Shown here: one piece after another, positions 44,689 through 53,125 of the stretch | Position numbering within the stretch: position 1 is the stretch's first letter | How the letters are laid out: every line of letters starts with the position of its first letter | Assembly: GCA_000244995.1 (NCBI GenBank) | Contig: CM001438.1 | Span: 5,064,096 to 5,128,095, forward strand | DNA from: Burkholderiales bacterium JOSHI_001 | GTDB lineage: Bacteria; Pseudomonadota; Gammaproteobacteria; Burkholderiales; Burkholderiaceae_C | DNA: 64,000 nucleotides | Direction: 5' to 3' | Translations under genes and position numbers: made by a program | The notes under the pieces: generated by a model | The model's input: only the letters and a program-made list of their open reading frames with translations | Told to the model about the DNA's origin: nothing | The model's database searches: none

Positions 44689-44694
44689 TACAAT
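44689..44694 (+). promoter_or_regulatory. -10-like TACAAT
   Basis: TACAAT is a near-consensus -10 element 32 bp upstream of the GTG start at 44727, in the 85-bp gap after the amidase stop. No recognisable -35 was found. Confidence 0.4.
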
Positions 44695-44726
44695 CTTGGG
44701 CAATTTCCATCCCAGGCACCGCATCC

Positions 44727-45461
44727 GTGAGCGAACCAGGCAAGCCCTCCCCCACCCGCCGACTGCTCAAGGCGTTGTTCAAGATCGTGCCCAACCCGGC
44801 GCGCAAGTCGCTGACCAACTTCCACGCCCTGGCCCGCCATTACGGGCAGTTCACCTCGATGCGCAAGCGCAGCTGCGTGGACCGGGACGGCGCGGCCATC
44901 CCCTGGTACACCTACCCGGCCATCGAGTACCTGTCCAACCTGGACTTCAGCGCCAAGCGGGTGTTCGAGTACGGCAGCGGCAACTCATCGGTCTGGTGGG
45001 CTGGCCGCTGCCAACACCTGATTGCCATTGAGTCCGATGACGGCTGGTACCGGCAGATCAAGGCCGCCACGACGGCGCTGGGCAACTTCGACTATCGCCA
45101 GGCCGGCGAGCGCCAGGCCTATGTGCAGCAACCCGGCCTGGACGGCGCTGACGTTGTCATCATCGACGGCCTGTACCGCGCCGACTGCGCTGACCATGTC
45201 GTCGCACTGGTGAACCAGGGCCGGCTGAACCCGAACCTGGTGGTGTTCGACAACGCCGACTGGTACCCCGGCACGATGAAGCGGCTGTATGCGGCGCTGC
45301 CGGGTTGGGTGCAGGTGGACTTCGCTGGCTTCGGGCCGATCAACGACTACACCTGGACGACCAGCCTGTTCATCAACCCGGGCGCGCCGCAGCGGCTGGC
45401 CTACCAGCACGCGCTGCGGTCGGTGGCCGGCGGCCAGCACGTGCAGGCCGAGGACCGCTGA
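44727..45461 (+). CDS. Class I SAM-methyltransferase-like protein
   Basis: This 244-residue protein has a Rossmann-type glycine motif VFEYGSGNSSVWWAGR (residues ~77-92), an acidic strand end LIAIESDDGWYRQIK, and VVIIDGLYRADCADHV/NLVVFDNADWYP later. This is the pattern of class I methyltransferase-fold proteins often found in glycan or surface-polymer loci. It starts with GTG 44727. It is a single gene between the amidase and the sigma factor. Methyl transfer itself is inferred, and the acceptor is unknown. Confidence 0.75.
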   Translation: MSEPGKPSPTRRLLKALFKIVPNPARKSLTNFHALARHYGQFTSMRKRSCVDRDGAAIPWYTYPAIEYLSNLDFSAKRVFEYGSGNSSVWWAGRCQHLIAIESDDGWYRQIKAATTALGNFDYRQAGERQAYVQQPGLDGADVVIIDGLYRADCADHVVALVNQGRLNPNLVVFDNADWYPGTMKRLYAALPGWVQVDFAGFGPINDYTWTTSLFINPGAPQRLAYQHALRSVAGGQHVQAEDR

Positions 45462-45637
45462 CGCCCTGCCCAACCTGGCTCCTCGGCCGGTGCGCCATGG
45501 CTTGGAACACCGGCGGCGACACAGGCCGTTACCTGCTGGCGCAAGAACCGGCCGCAAGGCCTCCCTCTTGGGGATGGCGCGCTGCACGCCCATCCTGAAC
45601 AGTCGTGGGCATCCCAACCAGCGGCTGGAGCGCGGGC

Positions 45638-46186
45638 ATGGCCTTGGACCCCGACACAGACACCGACGCACCGCCACTTTCGGTGGACGACAGCTTTGCG
45701 TGGACCTACCGGGAACTGAAACAGCTGGCGCATGCCCGCCTGCGCGGCGGCGGGCGCGACATGCTGCTGGACACCACGGCCCTGGTGCATGAAGCCTATG
45801 TGCGGCTCAGCCCGCGCCTGCACCTGCGTTTCCCGGACCAGGCGCGCTTCCTGGCCTACGCCTCGCGCGTGATGCGCTCGGTCATCGTCGACATGGTGCG
45901 CCACCGCGGCAGCGACCGCCAGGGCGGCGATTTCGCCCGCCTGCACCTGAGCGGTGACCCGGACGACCTGGTGCGCGAACAGACGGACGACGACTACATC
46001 CTGCGCGTGCACGAAGCCATCGAGGTGCTTCAGCAGCAGGACGCCCGCATGGCCCAGGTGGTGGAAATGCGCTGGTTCGGCGGCTTCTCTGAACCCGAGA
46101 TCGCGCAGGCCATTGGTGTGAACGAGCGCACCGTGCGGCGCGACTGGGAACACGCGCGCCTGGTGCTGGCCGAAGCCCTGCGCTGA
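45638..46186 (+). CDS. ECF-type sigma factor of the kinase-associated (TIGR02999-like) group
   Basis: This 182-residue sigma factor has region 2 (TYRELKQLAHARLRGGG, TTALVHEAYVRL, FLAYASRVMRSVIVDMVR) and region 4 (VVEMRWFGGFSEPEIAQAIG, NERTVRRDWEHARLVL). The ALVHEAYVRL motif is typical of the ECF group paired with Ser/Thr kinases rather than anti-sigma factors. ATG 45638 is chosen; a GTG at 45605 is possible. It ends 5 bp before the kinase gene, so sigma activity is probably set by that kinase (inference). The 176 bp upstream hold no gene that I can see. Confidence 0.9.
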   Translation: MALDPDTDTDAPPLSVDDSFAWTYRELKQLAHARLRGGGRDMLLDTTALVHEAYVRLSPRLHLRFPDQARFLAYASRVMRSVIVDMVRHRGSDRQGGDFARLHLSGDPDDLVREQTDDDYILRVHEAIEVLQQQDARMAQVVEMRWFGGFSEPEIAQAIGVNERTVRRDWEHARLVLAEALR

Positions 46187-46191
46187 CCCCA

Positions 46192-49014
46192 ATGACTGCG
46201 GCGCCGCCCGAACCGTTGGCCGGTGAACGCTGGCAGCGGCTGCGCGAACTGCTGGACCAGGGCCTGGCCCTGCCTGGCCCGGCGCGCGAAACTTTTCTGA
46301 CCGGCCTGCCAGCGGCCGATGCCGACCTGGCGCCACGCTTGCGGGCCCTGCTGGCGCACACCGGCGAACCCCTGGCGCCACTGCCCACAGACCGAACGGC
46401 ATCGGCCGGCGCGCCCGGGCAGCGCGTCGGGCCCTACCGGCTGCTGCGCCTGCTGGGCGAGGGCGGCATGGCCAGCGTGTGGCTGGCCGAGCGGGTGGAC
46501 GAGCTGCTGCAGGCCCGCCCCGTGGCGCTGAAGCTGCCGCGCCTGGCCTTGCCCGGGGCCGGGCTGGCCGAACGCCTGGCGCGCGAACGCGAGATCCTGG
46601 CCACCCTGCAGCACCCGAACATTGCCGCGCTGTACGACGCCGGCATGAGCGACGAAGGCCAGCCCTGGCTGGCCCTGGAGGTGGTGCACGGGCAGCCGAT
46701 CGATGCCTACTGCCGTGACCACGCGCTGGGCGTGCCGGCCCGGCTGCGCCTGTTCCTGCAGGTCCTGCAGGCGGTGGCCCATGCGCATTCGCGCCTGGTG
46801 GTGCACCGCGACCTGAAGCCGGCCAACATCCTGGTCACACCCGAAGGCCAGGTGCGATTGCTGGACTTCGGCGTGGCCAAGCTGCTGGAAGAGGGCCTGG
46901 CGCACGAAACCGCGCTGACGCGCGAACTGGGCCGCGCGCTCACCCTCGACTACGCGGCGCCCGAGCAGATCCGCGGCGAAGCGCTGGGCACCGCGGTCGA
47001 CGTCTACGGCCTGGGGGTGGTGCTGTGCGAACTGCTGTGCGGCCAGCGCCCCTACCGCTTGCCGCGCGCGTCCCGCGCGGCGCTGGAAGATGCCATCCTG
47101 CAGGCCGAACCGGTGCCACCCAGCCAGGCCGCCGCCGACCAGCGGCTGCGCGCCGCGCTGAGAGGCGACCTGGACACCATCGTGCTGAAGGCGCTGAAAA
47201 AAAGGCCCGAAGAACGCTACGCCTCGGTGCAGGCCCTGGCCGACGACCTGCAGCGCCACCTGCAGCAGCAACCCGTGCTGGCCCGGCCGGACAGCCGCTG
47301 GTACCGCTGGCGCCGCTTCGTGCGGCGCCACCGCCTGGGTGTGGCCGCCGGCGCGGCCCTGGCGGTGGCGGTGCTGGGCGGCACCAGCCTGTCGCTGTGG
47401 CAGGCCCGACAGGCCCGCATCGAACGCGCCCATGCCCAGGAGGTGAAGAACTTCATCGCGTCCATGCTGCGTGAGGCCAGCCCCTACCACCGCGCCGACA
47501 GCCCGGCCGTCACCGCGCTGGACCTGGTGAAGGGTGCCGACAAGCGCCTGGCCCAGGCGGTGGGCCAGCAGCCCGCGGTGCACGCCGAACTGGCCGCTGT
47601 CATCGTGGAAAGCCTGATGACCCTGGGCGACAACGACGCCGCCGCCTCCGCCGCCGAACGCGCCGTGGCCCACGCTGCGGGCACGCTGGGCAACGCCCAC
47701 GCGCTCACCTGGCACCTGCGCGCCCAGCATGCGCAGATGCTGCGCCTGCGGGGCCGCACCGCCCAGGCGCAGGCCGAACTGGATGGCCTGCTGCCGGTGC
47801 TGCGCGCTCGGGGCAACGATGCACCGGACTCGCTGGTCACCGCGCTGCAGGTGCAGGCGCTGCTGCACATCGAACAGGGCCGGCATGCCGAAGCCGCCGC
47901 GGTGGCCGAAGAGGCCTCGCGCGAATCGGCCGCCCGCCTGGGGGATCGGCATTCGGACACGGTGGCCTGTGCCAGCCTGCTCACCCAGGCCCTGCTGTCG
48001 GCCCGCCGCTTCGACGCCGCCGCTGCGGCCGGGCAGCGTGCCCTGACGCTGGCGCTGGCCCTGTACGGTGACACCGAGGTGCACCCGCGCGTGATGGAGG
48101 CGCGAAACGCCCAGGGCCGCGCGCTCACCGCCACCGGCCGCTTGCAGGACGGCGTGGCGCTGATCGAACGCTCGGCCGCCGACGCCCAACAGGTCTTCGG
48201 CGCCGATGGCCTGATGGTGGGCTACTACCTGCAGAACGCGGTGGACCCGTTGATCACCCTGGGCGAGTTGGACCGGGCGCAGGCCCACGCAGCGCGCGGC
48301 CTGGCCATCATCGAACGGCTGGCGCCCAAGGCGTCCTTTCCCTACGGCTTTGCGCTCAGCATGCGGGGGCTGTCGCGCCTGGCGGCCGCACGCAGCGCCG
48401 ACGCCCTGCCGGACCTGCAGGAGAGCGCCGCCGTGCTGACCCAGGTGCTGGGGCCGGCCAGCGAACATGCCCTGGCCGCGCGCGCCGGCCTGGCCCTGGC
48501 GCTGGGTGCCAGCGGCCAGGGCGACGCGGCACGCGCCGAAGCCCAGGCGGTGGTGCAGGCGCTGCCGGCCGGCACGGCCGCGCCGCCGCTGGTCCTGCGG
48601 GCCCACGCGGTGCTGGCCCGGCTGGAACGCCAGCAGGGCCAACCGCAGGCGGCGCTGCCGCGACTGCAGCAAGTGCTGAAACAAACCGACGCGTCGCCAC
48701 GCGGCCAGCGTGAACGTGCCCACGCACTGGCCGAACTGGGCCAGGCCCAGTTGGCGCTGGGGCAGGACAGCGCGGCCGCGCAAACGCTGCAGCAGGCGCT
48801 GCAGGCCTTCCAGGCCCTGCAGACCCGGCCCACACCGGCCCAGGACGAAGCGCGCCGGGCCTGGCAACTGACACGCGGTGAAGGGACCGCTGAAGCACCG
48901 GGCCTCGCCAGCGGGTCAGCGTGCGGGGCGGCGCGGCAACCCGATGTCCGGCTGCACGCCGCGAATGCGTTCAAGCCCTCAGGCAGCATGCGGGCCGCGT
49001 CAGCCGCGCCATGA
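46192..49014 (+). CDS. PknB-type Ser/Thr protein kinase with TPR-like C-terminal sensor
   Basis: This 940-residue protein has a kinase domain (~80-365) with GEGGMASVW, Lys114, HRDLKPAN (Asp207), DFGVAK (Asp225) and APEQ, so it should be active. A membrane segment lies at about 381-405 (LGVAAGAALAVAVLGGTSLSLW). It is followed by a long array of TPR-like helical pairs (LALALYGDTEVHPRVMEAR..., LAELGQAQLALGQDSAAA), which would lie in the periplasm. The last ~50 residues look unstructured. Its sigma-factor partner is 5 bp upstream. The domain order is common in sigma-kinase pairs of Xanthomonas-like and Burkholderiales genomes. Confidence 0.92.
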   Translation: MTAAPPEPLAGERWQRLRELLDQGLALPGPARETFLTGLPAADADLAPRLRALLAHTGEPLAPLPTDRTASAGAPGQRVGPYRLLRLLGEGGMASVWLAERVDELLQARPVALKLPRLALPGAGLAERLAREREILATLQHPNIAALYDAGMSDEGQPWLALEVVHGQPIDAYCRDHALGVPARLRLFLQVLQAVAHAHSRLVVHRDLKPANILVTPEGQVRLLDFGVAKLLEEGLAHETALTRELGRALTLDYAAPEQIRGEALGTAVDVYGLGVVLCELLCGQRPYRLPRASRAALEDAILQAEPVPPSQAAADQRLRAALRGDLDTIVLKALKKRPEERYASVQALADDLQRHLQQQPVLARPDSRWYRWRRFVRRHRLGVAAGAALAVAVLGGTSLSLWQARQARIERAHAQEVKNFIASMLREASPYHRADSPAVTALDLVKGADKRLAQAVGQQPAVHAELAAVIVESLMTLGDNDAAASAAERAVAHAAGTLGNAHALTWHLRAQHAQMLRLRGRTAQAQAELDGLLPVLRARGNDAPDSLVTALQVQALLHIEQGRHAEAAAVAEEASRESAARLGDRHSDTVACASLLTQALLSARRFDAAAAAGQRALTLALALYGDTEVHPRVMEARNAQGRALTATGRLQDGVALIERSAADAQQVFGADGLMVGYYLQNAVDPLITLGELDRAQAHAARGLAIIERLAPKASFPYGFALSMRGLSRLAAARSADALPDLQESAAVLTQVLGPASEHALAARAGLALALGASGQGDAARAEAQAVVQALPAGTAAPPLVLRAHAVLARLERQQGQPQAALPRLQQVLKQTDASPRGQRERAHALAELGQAQLALGQDSAAAQTLQQALQAFQALQTRPTPAQDEARRAWQLTRGEGTAEAPGLASGSACGAARQPDVRLHAANAFKPSGSMRAASAAP

Positions 49015-49044
49015 CGCCCTCAGGGATCAAAGGGAGAACAAGCC

Positions 49045-49608
49045 ATGAACCTGGTCTTCGGTGAATCGATCCCCGGCCTGGTGATGCAGGGCCGGCCGGT
49101 GCGCGGCACCGTGTTCAACGAACAGCAGGTGCGCGCCGCCGCCGGCATCACACTGGCGCTGGCCACCGGGGCCTTTGTGCAGGCCTGGCTGGCGCAGCGC
49201 TACCTGCCCATCCAGGTGGTGACGGTGTTCTTCGCGCTGGAGTTTGCGCTGCGCTGCGCCTTCGGCCTGCGCGCCAGCCCGGTGGGCTGGCTGGCCGGCA
49301 AGCTGGTGGCGCGGCAGGCGCCGCTGTGGGTGTCGGCGGCGCCCAAGCGCTTTGCCTGGACCCTGGGCCTGGTGATGGCCTGCGCCATGGCCCTGATCAC
49401 CAACGCGGGCATCCGCGGCCCGCTGCCGCTGTCCATCTGTGCCCTGTGCATCACGCTGATGTGGCTGGAAACCGCGCTCGGGCTGTGCCTGGGCTGCGAG
49501 ATCTACCGCCTGGCGGTGCGCCGCGGCTGGATGCGGGTGGACGATGCCTTCGAGGTGTGCACCCACGGCGCCTGCAGCCTGCCGGCTGACACCACCCGGC
49601 CTGGCTGA
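49045..49608 (+). CDS. DUF4395 membrane protein
   Basis: This 187-residue protein has about four hydrophobic helices. It has the DUF4395 opening (VFNEQQVRAAAGITLALATGAF) and the conserved CxGCEIYRL segment after an aromatic helix. The function is unknown. DUF4395 members are often near thiol/sulfur or stress genes. GGGAG precedes the ATG. It follows the kinase by 30 bp and precedes the PACE efflux gene by 13 bp, so it may belong to the sigma-kinase regulon (inference). Confidence 0.85.
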   Translation: MNLVFGESIPGLVMQGRPVRGTVFNEQQVRAAAGITLALATGAFVQAWLAQRYLPIQVVTVFFALEFALRCAFGLRASPVGWLAGKLVARQAPLWVSAAPKRFAWTLGLVMACAMALITNAGIRGPLPLSICALCITLMWLETALGLCLGCEIYRLAVRRGWMRVDDAFEVCTHGACSLPADTTRPG

Positions 49609-49621
49609 GCCAGGCGCAGCC

Positions 49622-50059
49622 ATGGCCACCACCGTAGCGCTGCGCAACCGGCGCGAACGCCTGCTGCAGACGCTGTGGTTCGAAGCCGGCGGCCTGCTGC
49701 TGGTGACGCCAATGCTGGCCTGGGTGAGCGGCACGCGGGCGGGTGAATCGCTGGCGCTGCTGGTGGCGCTGTCGGTGGCGGTGATGCTCTGGGCCGCGCT
49801 TTACAACACCGCCTTCGACCGCCTGGAGGCCCACTTCGCCGGCCGCGTGGCCAGCGAACGGCCGCACCGGCTGCGCGTGGTGCATGCGGTGGGGCTGGAA
49901 GTGAGCTCGGTGCTGGCCACCTGCCCGATCATCGTGGCGATGACCGGCCTGGGCTGGTGGCAGGCCTTGGCCGTGGACATCGCGCTGGGCGCGGTGTATG
50001 CGGCCTACGGCTACCTGTACCACTGGCTGTTCGACCACCTGCGCCCGGTGCGCGGCTGA
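49622..50059 (+). CDS. PACE-family (AceI-like) efflux protein
   Basis: This 145-residue protein has four helices in two tandem 'bacterial transmembrane pair' units. RERLLQTLWFEAGGLLLVTP with the membrane Glu and LYNTAFDRLE are in unit 1; RVVHAVGLEVSSVLATCPII and YGYLYHWLFDHL are in unit 2. PACE proteins export chlorhexidine in Acinetobacter (AceI), but the natural substrates are thought to be short diamines. ATG 49622 is chosen; the frame extends upstream over the previous gene. Confidence 0.88.
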   Translation: MATTVALRNRRERLLQTLWFEAGGLLLVTPMLAWVSGTRAGESLALLVALSVAVMLWAALYNTAFDRLEAHFAGRVASERPHRLRVVHAVGLEVSSVLATCPIIVAMTGLGWWQALAVDIALGAVYAAYGYLYHWLFDHLRPVRG

Positions 50060-50161
50060 ACGCGCGGAGACATCGCCACCGGCATGTCCGGATCGGCGCC
50101 GCCACTTCGTTCAAGTTGTCAGGCAGCAAGGGGCTGCCCACCACAACCCGAGGAGCCTGCC

Positions 50162-50989
50162 ATGTCCGTTTCCCGCCTGGCCGCCGCCGGGGCCCTGCTG
50201 TGCAGCACCAGCCTGGCCAGCGCGGCGCCCGACGTTCAGTTCGCACCCATGCTGGTGCATGCGTACGTGGCCGGTGCCGTGAACCTGACCCCCGGCCTGA
50301 GCGATGTGAGTGACTCCTGGTCAACCGGCTACGAGGTGCCTCTGCAGCCAGGCACGCTGGGTTCTGCCGATGTGGACCTGGCGTGGGAGAAGCAGCTGGA
50401 CCAAAAGCCCGGCGGGGGCGGCAGCGAACGATCGGCGGGCTTTGTGCACGCCGAAGCCACGACCCTCTACACCATAGAGGCCCCGGCCAACGGGCCCTGG
50501 CGCCTGACCAGCGAGGGCCGCGTGGACACCGCCGCCCAATGGACCACGCAAGACGGCGGTGGCGACGTGACCACATCGCAGGGCCTGGTGCAAGGTGACA
50601 TCTCCAACAGGCTGACGATCGAGCTCGAGCAGCCCGCCGTCGCGCGACTGAGCGGCGTGTTGTTCCTGCCCGAAAGCGGCAGCACCTGGGACGCCAAGTT
50701 CACTTTCTTCAGCTCGCCGTTGTCGGTTTCCGGCGCCTGGCAGATCGACAACAGCTACCAGGGTTTCGAGGCCCAATGGGTGCTGCAGCCCGGCTTGTAC
50801 TTCATCCAGTCCAGCGTGAGCGACTATGAGTACAGCCTGCCGTGCTGCAACATCGCCTACGGCGGCTCGGGTGGCTGGTTCTACACGCTGGAAATCGACG
50901 CCCTGCCGCCGGTGCCTGAACCCGCCAGCCTGGGCCTGCTGCTGGCCGGCCTGGTCGCGCTTCGGCTGCGCCGCCCCAACGCCCGTTGA
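50162..50989 (+). CDS. PEP-CTERM exported protein 1
   Basis: This 275-residue protein has a signal peptide (ending LASA) and a C-terminal PEP-CTERM sorting signal (VPEPASLGLLLAGLVALRLRR). The middle is beta-rich with no recognised domain. The sorting signal is processed by an exosortase, usually together with surface polysaccharide export. No exosortase gene is in the window. AGGAGCC precedes the ATG. A related PEP-CTERM gene follows after 21 bp. Confidence 0.88.
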   Translation: MSVSRLAAAGALLCSTSLASAAPDVQFAPMLVHAYVAGAVNLTPGLSDVSDSWSTGYEVPLQPGTLGSADVDLAWEKQLDQKPGGGGSERSAGFVHAEATTLYTIEAPANGPWRLTSEGRVDTAAQWTTQDGGGDVTTSQGLVQGDISNRLTIELEQPAVARLSGVLFLPESGSTWDAKFTFFSSPLSVSGAWQIDNSYQGFEAQWVLQPGLYFIQSSVSDYEYSLPCCNIAYGGSGGWFYTLEIDALPPVPEPASLGLLLAGLVALRLRRPNAR

Positions 50990-51010
50990 CCCCCCCCCGG
51001 AGCCTTGCCC

Positions 51011-51793
51011 ATGAAACCGCACCCGAACCTTGCCGGGCTGGCCCTGTTGGCCACCCTGGCCGCACCCGCCGCCCTGGCCCAGGCCGAGGCCCGGCTGGAC
51101 ACCCGCGCCTCCACCGTGCACCTGGCCTATGGCGGTGGTTTTGCCACCGCCGGCAAGAACCTCACCGTGGGCTCGCTCGACCCCATCGACCTGACGGGGC
51201 CGGCCAGCCCCGGCGAAACCGGCGCCGACAGCTTCACCGGCGGCTACCTTGGCTGGGCGGTGAGCTGGCAGGTGGACTGGGACATCGCGCAGACCTGGGC
51301 CGTGGACCCCACCCAGCGCGTGCTCAGCGGCTCGGGCCACACCCGCCTGGGGCAGAGCAGCGCGGTCATCGGGCCGGGCTGCGCACCCTGTACCGCGTCC
51401 ATGGGCCTGTACAGCCACAACTGGCAGGACCTGGAATTCGTGCTGGACGCCCCCGCGGTGTTTGCCTTCCACAGCGAGGTGTCGCTGAACCAGGGCGTGC
51501 AGATCAACCGCTGGGACGAGGCCCGCCAGCGCTGGTTCCCCTTTGTCAGCAGCGTGGCCGGCGGCGTGGCCAACCGCAGCGGCACCCTGGACGCGGGGCG
51601 CTGGCAGGTGGTGAACTCGCGCACCGTGCACGTGCTGGGCAGCACGCCGGCGGCATTGGACGAACACTGGGCCTTCAGCCTCACCCTGCCCGGCGTGCAA
51701 TGGGTCAGCGCCGTGCCCGAACCCGCCAGCGCGCTGCTGCTGCTGCCGGGCCTGGCGCTTCTGGCCTGGCGGCGCCGGCTCAGCCGCGCTTGA
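51011..51793 (+). CDS. PEP-CTERM exported protein 2
   Basis: This 260-residue protein has a signal peptide ending APAALAQA and a C-terminal sorting signal (VPEPASALLLLPGLALLAWRRR). The core is beta-rich and has a GPGCAPCTA cysteine pair. There is no recognised domain. CCGGAGCC lies upstream of ATG 51011. The 3' end overlaps the convergent hydrolase gene by 14 bp. Confidence 0.87.
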   Translation: MKPHPNLAGLALLATLAAPAALAQAEARLDTRASTVHLAYGGGFATAGKNLTVGSLDPIDLTGPASPGETGADSFTGGYLGWAVSWQVDWDIAQTWAVDPTQRVLSGSGHTRLGQSSAVIGPGCAPCTASMGLYSHNWQDLEFVLDAPAVFAFHSEVSLNQGVQINRWDEARQRWFPFVSSVAGGVANRSGTLDAGRWQVVNSRTVHVLGSTPAALDEHWAFSLTLPGVQWVSAVPEPASALLLLPGLALLAWRRRLSRA

Positions 51794-53063
51794 GAGTTTG
51801 CGCCATGGCGTGGAACGCCGGCAGTGTCACCGGGTCCAGGTGCACATTGGCGGCCTGGGGGTGCGAGCCGAAGCGCGCGATCACCATCTCGGCCGCCGGG
51901 TCCACATAGAGGGCCTGGCCGTGGATGCCGCGTGCCGCATAAGCGCCGTGCGCATTGTTCGTGGCCCACCACATGCTGCGGTAGGCCCCACCGGGCAGCG
52001 TGGGCGGGCCGCCGGCCTTGAATGCGTCCACGCTGCCGCGGCTGCGGATGTCGTGCACCACGGCGGCGGGCACGATCTGGCGGCCGTTGTAGGCGCCGTC
52101 GTTGCGCAGGCATTCGCCAAGACGCGCCATGTCGCGCAGCGTGGGGTTCAGCCCGCCGCCTGCGAATTCGGTGCCTTCGCCGTCCACCAGCATCGCGGCG
52201 TCTTCTTCGCAGCCCAGCGGCTGCCACAGGCGCTGGCTCAGGTGCTCGCCAAAAGCCTGGCCGGTGACGCGGCGGATCAGCCAGCCCAGCACGTCGCTGT
52301 TCACCGTCTTGTAGTAGAAGCCCTGGCCATGCGGTCCGTCGGACTTCAGCGTCCGCAGGAAGGCGTAGAAGCTGGGCGCCCCGTTGTAGCCCGGCGGGCG
52401 CGGGAAGATGCCGCCGGCGCGTGAGTGTTCCCAGATGCCGGCCTTGGGGTCGGTGTAGTCCTCGGAATAGGCCACGCCGATGCGCATGTCCATCACGTCG
52501 CGCACGGTGGCCGTGTCCCAGGCCGTTCCCGCCAGTTCGGGGATGTAATGCGGCACGTGCTTCGCTTCGTCCAGCGCGCCTTCGTGCACCAGCATCGCGG
52601 CCAACAGGCCGGTGTAGCTCTTGGTCACGCTCATGGCCATGTGCACGCGCTGCGGCGCCATCACGCCGAAGTAGCGTTCCTGCACGATGCGCCCGCGGTG
52701 CAGCACCACGATGGCGTCGGTGTACATGGCGTCCAGGCTCTGGGCCCAGGTCATCTCGGCGCCACCGCCCAGCGGCATGCATCGCACCGCCTCGTCCAGA
52801 TCGGTTCGCAGCGCCACCGGCAGCACGCTGGCCGGGCCGGGGCCTCGCCATACCTGTGTGCTGGGCAGCAACTGGCGGATGTTCGCAAAGGCCCAGCGGG
52901 ACTTCGGGAACTGGAAGTGCCCCGTGTCGGCAAAGCGCACCAGGCGTTCCGGCGCCGGCGGGTCGCCCTGCATCCAGCCCAGGCGGGCGGGGTCGGTGTC
53001 GGCCGCGCTGGGCCAGGTGGGTTTTGCGCTCACAGGCTTGTCCGTTTCCAGGGTCTGCCCCAT
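51780..53063 (-). CDS. Serine hydrolase of the NylB / class C beta-lactamase family
   Basis: This 427-residue enzyme has the catalytic S145-V-T-K148 motif (MAMSVTKSY), Tyr251 in FYYKTVNSDVLGWL and a GIHGQALYVDP segment near the C-terminus. The last two match 6-aminohexanoate-dimer hydrolase (NylB: YCSANTDVLAW and GIHGQNLWLDP as I recall) much better than true beta-lactamases. NylB-type enzymes cleave linear amides or esters. There is no signal peptide, so it is cytosolic. It starts at ATG 53063 and is divergent, with 62 bp between, from the second MlrC-type gene; the two may act on the same amide (inference). Confidence 0.88.
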   Translation of the reverse strand: MGQTLETDKPVSAKPTWPSAADTDPARLGWMQGDPPAPERLVRFADTGHFQFPKSRWAFANIRQLLPSTQVWRGPGPASVLPVALRTDLDEAVRCMPLGGGAEMTWAQSLDAMYTDAIVVLHRGRIVQERYFGVMAPQRVHMAMSVTKSYTGLLAAMLVHEGALDEAKHVPHYIPELAGTAWDTATVRDVMDMRIGVAYSEDYTDPKAGIWEHSRAGGIFPRPPGYNGAPSFYAFLRTLKSDGPHGQGFYYKTVNSDVLGWLIRRVTGQAFGEHLSQRLWQPLGCEEDAAMLVDGEGTEFAGGGLNPTLRDMARLGECLRNDGAYNGRQIVPAAVVHDIRSRGSVDAFKAGGPPTLPGGAYRSMWWATNNAHGAYAARGIHGQALYVDPAAEMVIARFGSHPQAANVHLDPVTLPAFHAMAQTLKRG

Positions 53064-53125
53064 TCTGCGGGCGCCCCCTTGGCCCGACGATCCGGGTCAG
53101 CCCGCAACCCCCAGGAGCCCACCGC

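Noticed and set aside
46030-48867. A 945-codon minus-strand frame opposite the kinase gene
   Set aside because: It is a shadow of the kinase/TPR gene; it lacks motifs and a plausible start context.
51780-53063. Class C beta-lactamase (antibiotic resistance) as the function
   Set aside because: There is no signal peptide, and the Tyr-x3-Asn and GIHGQ context matches NylB-type hydrolases rather than AmpC.
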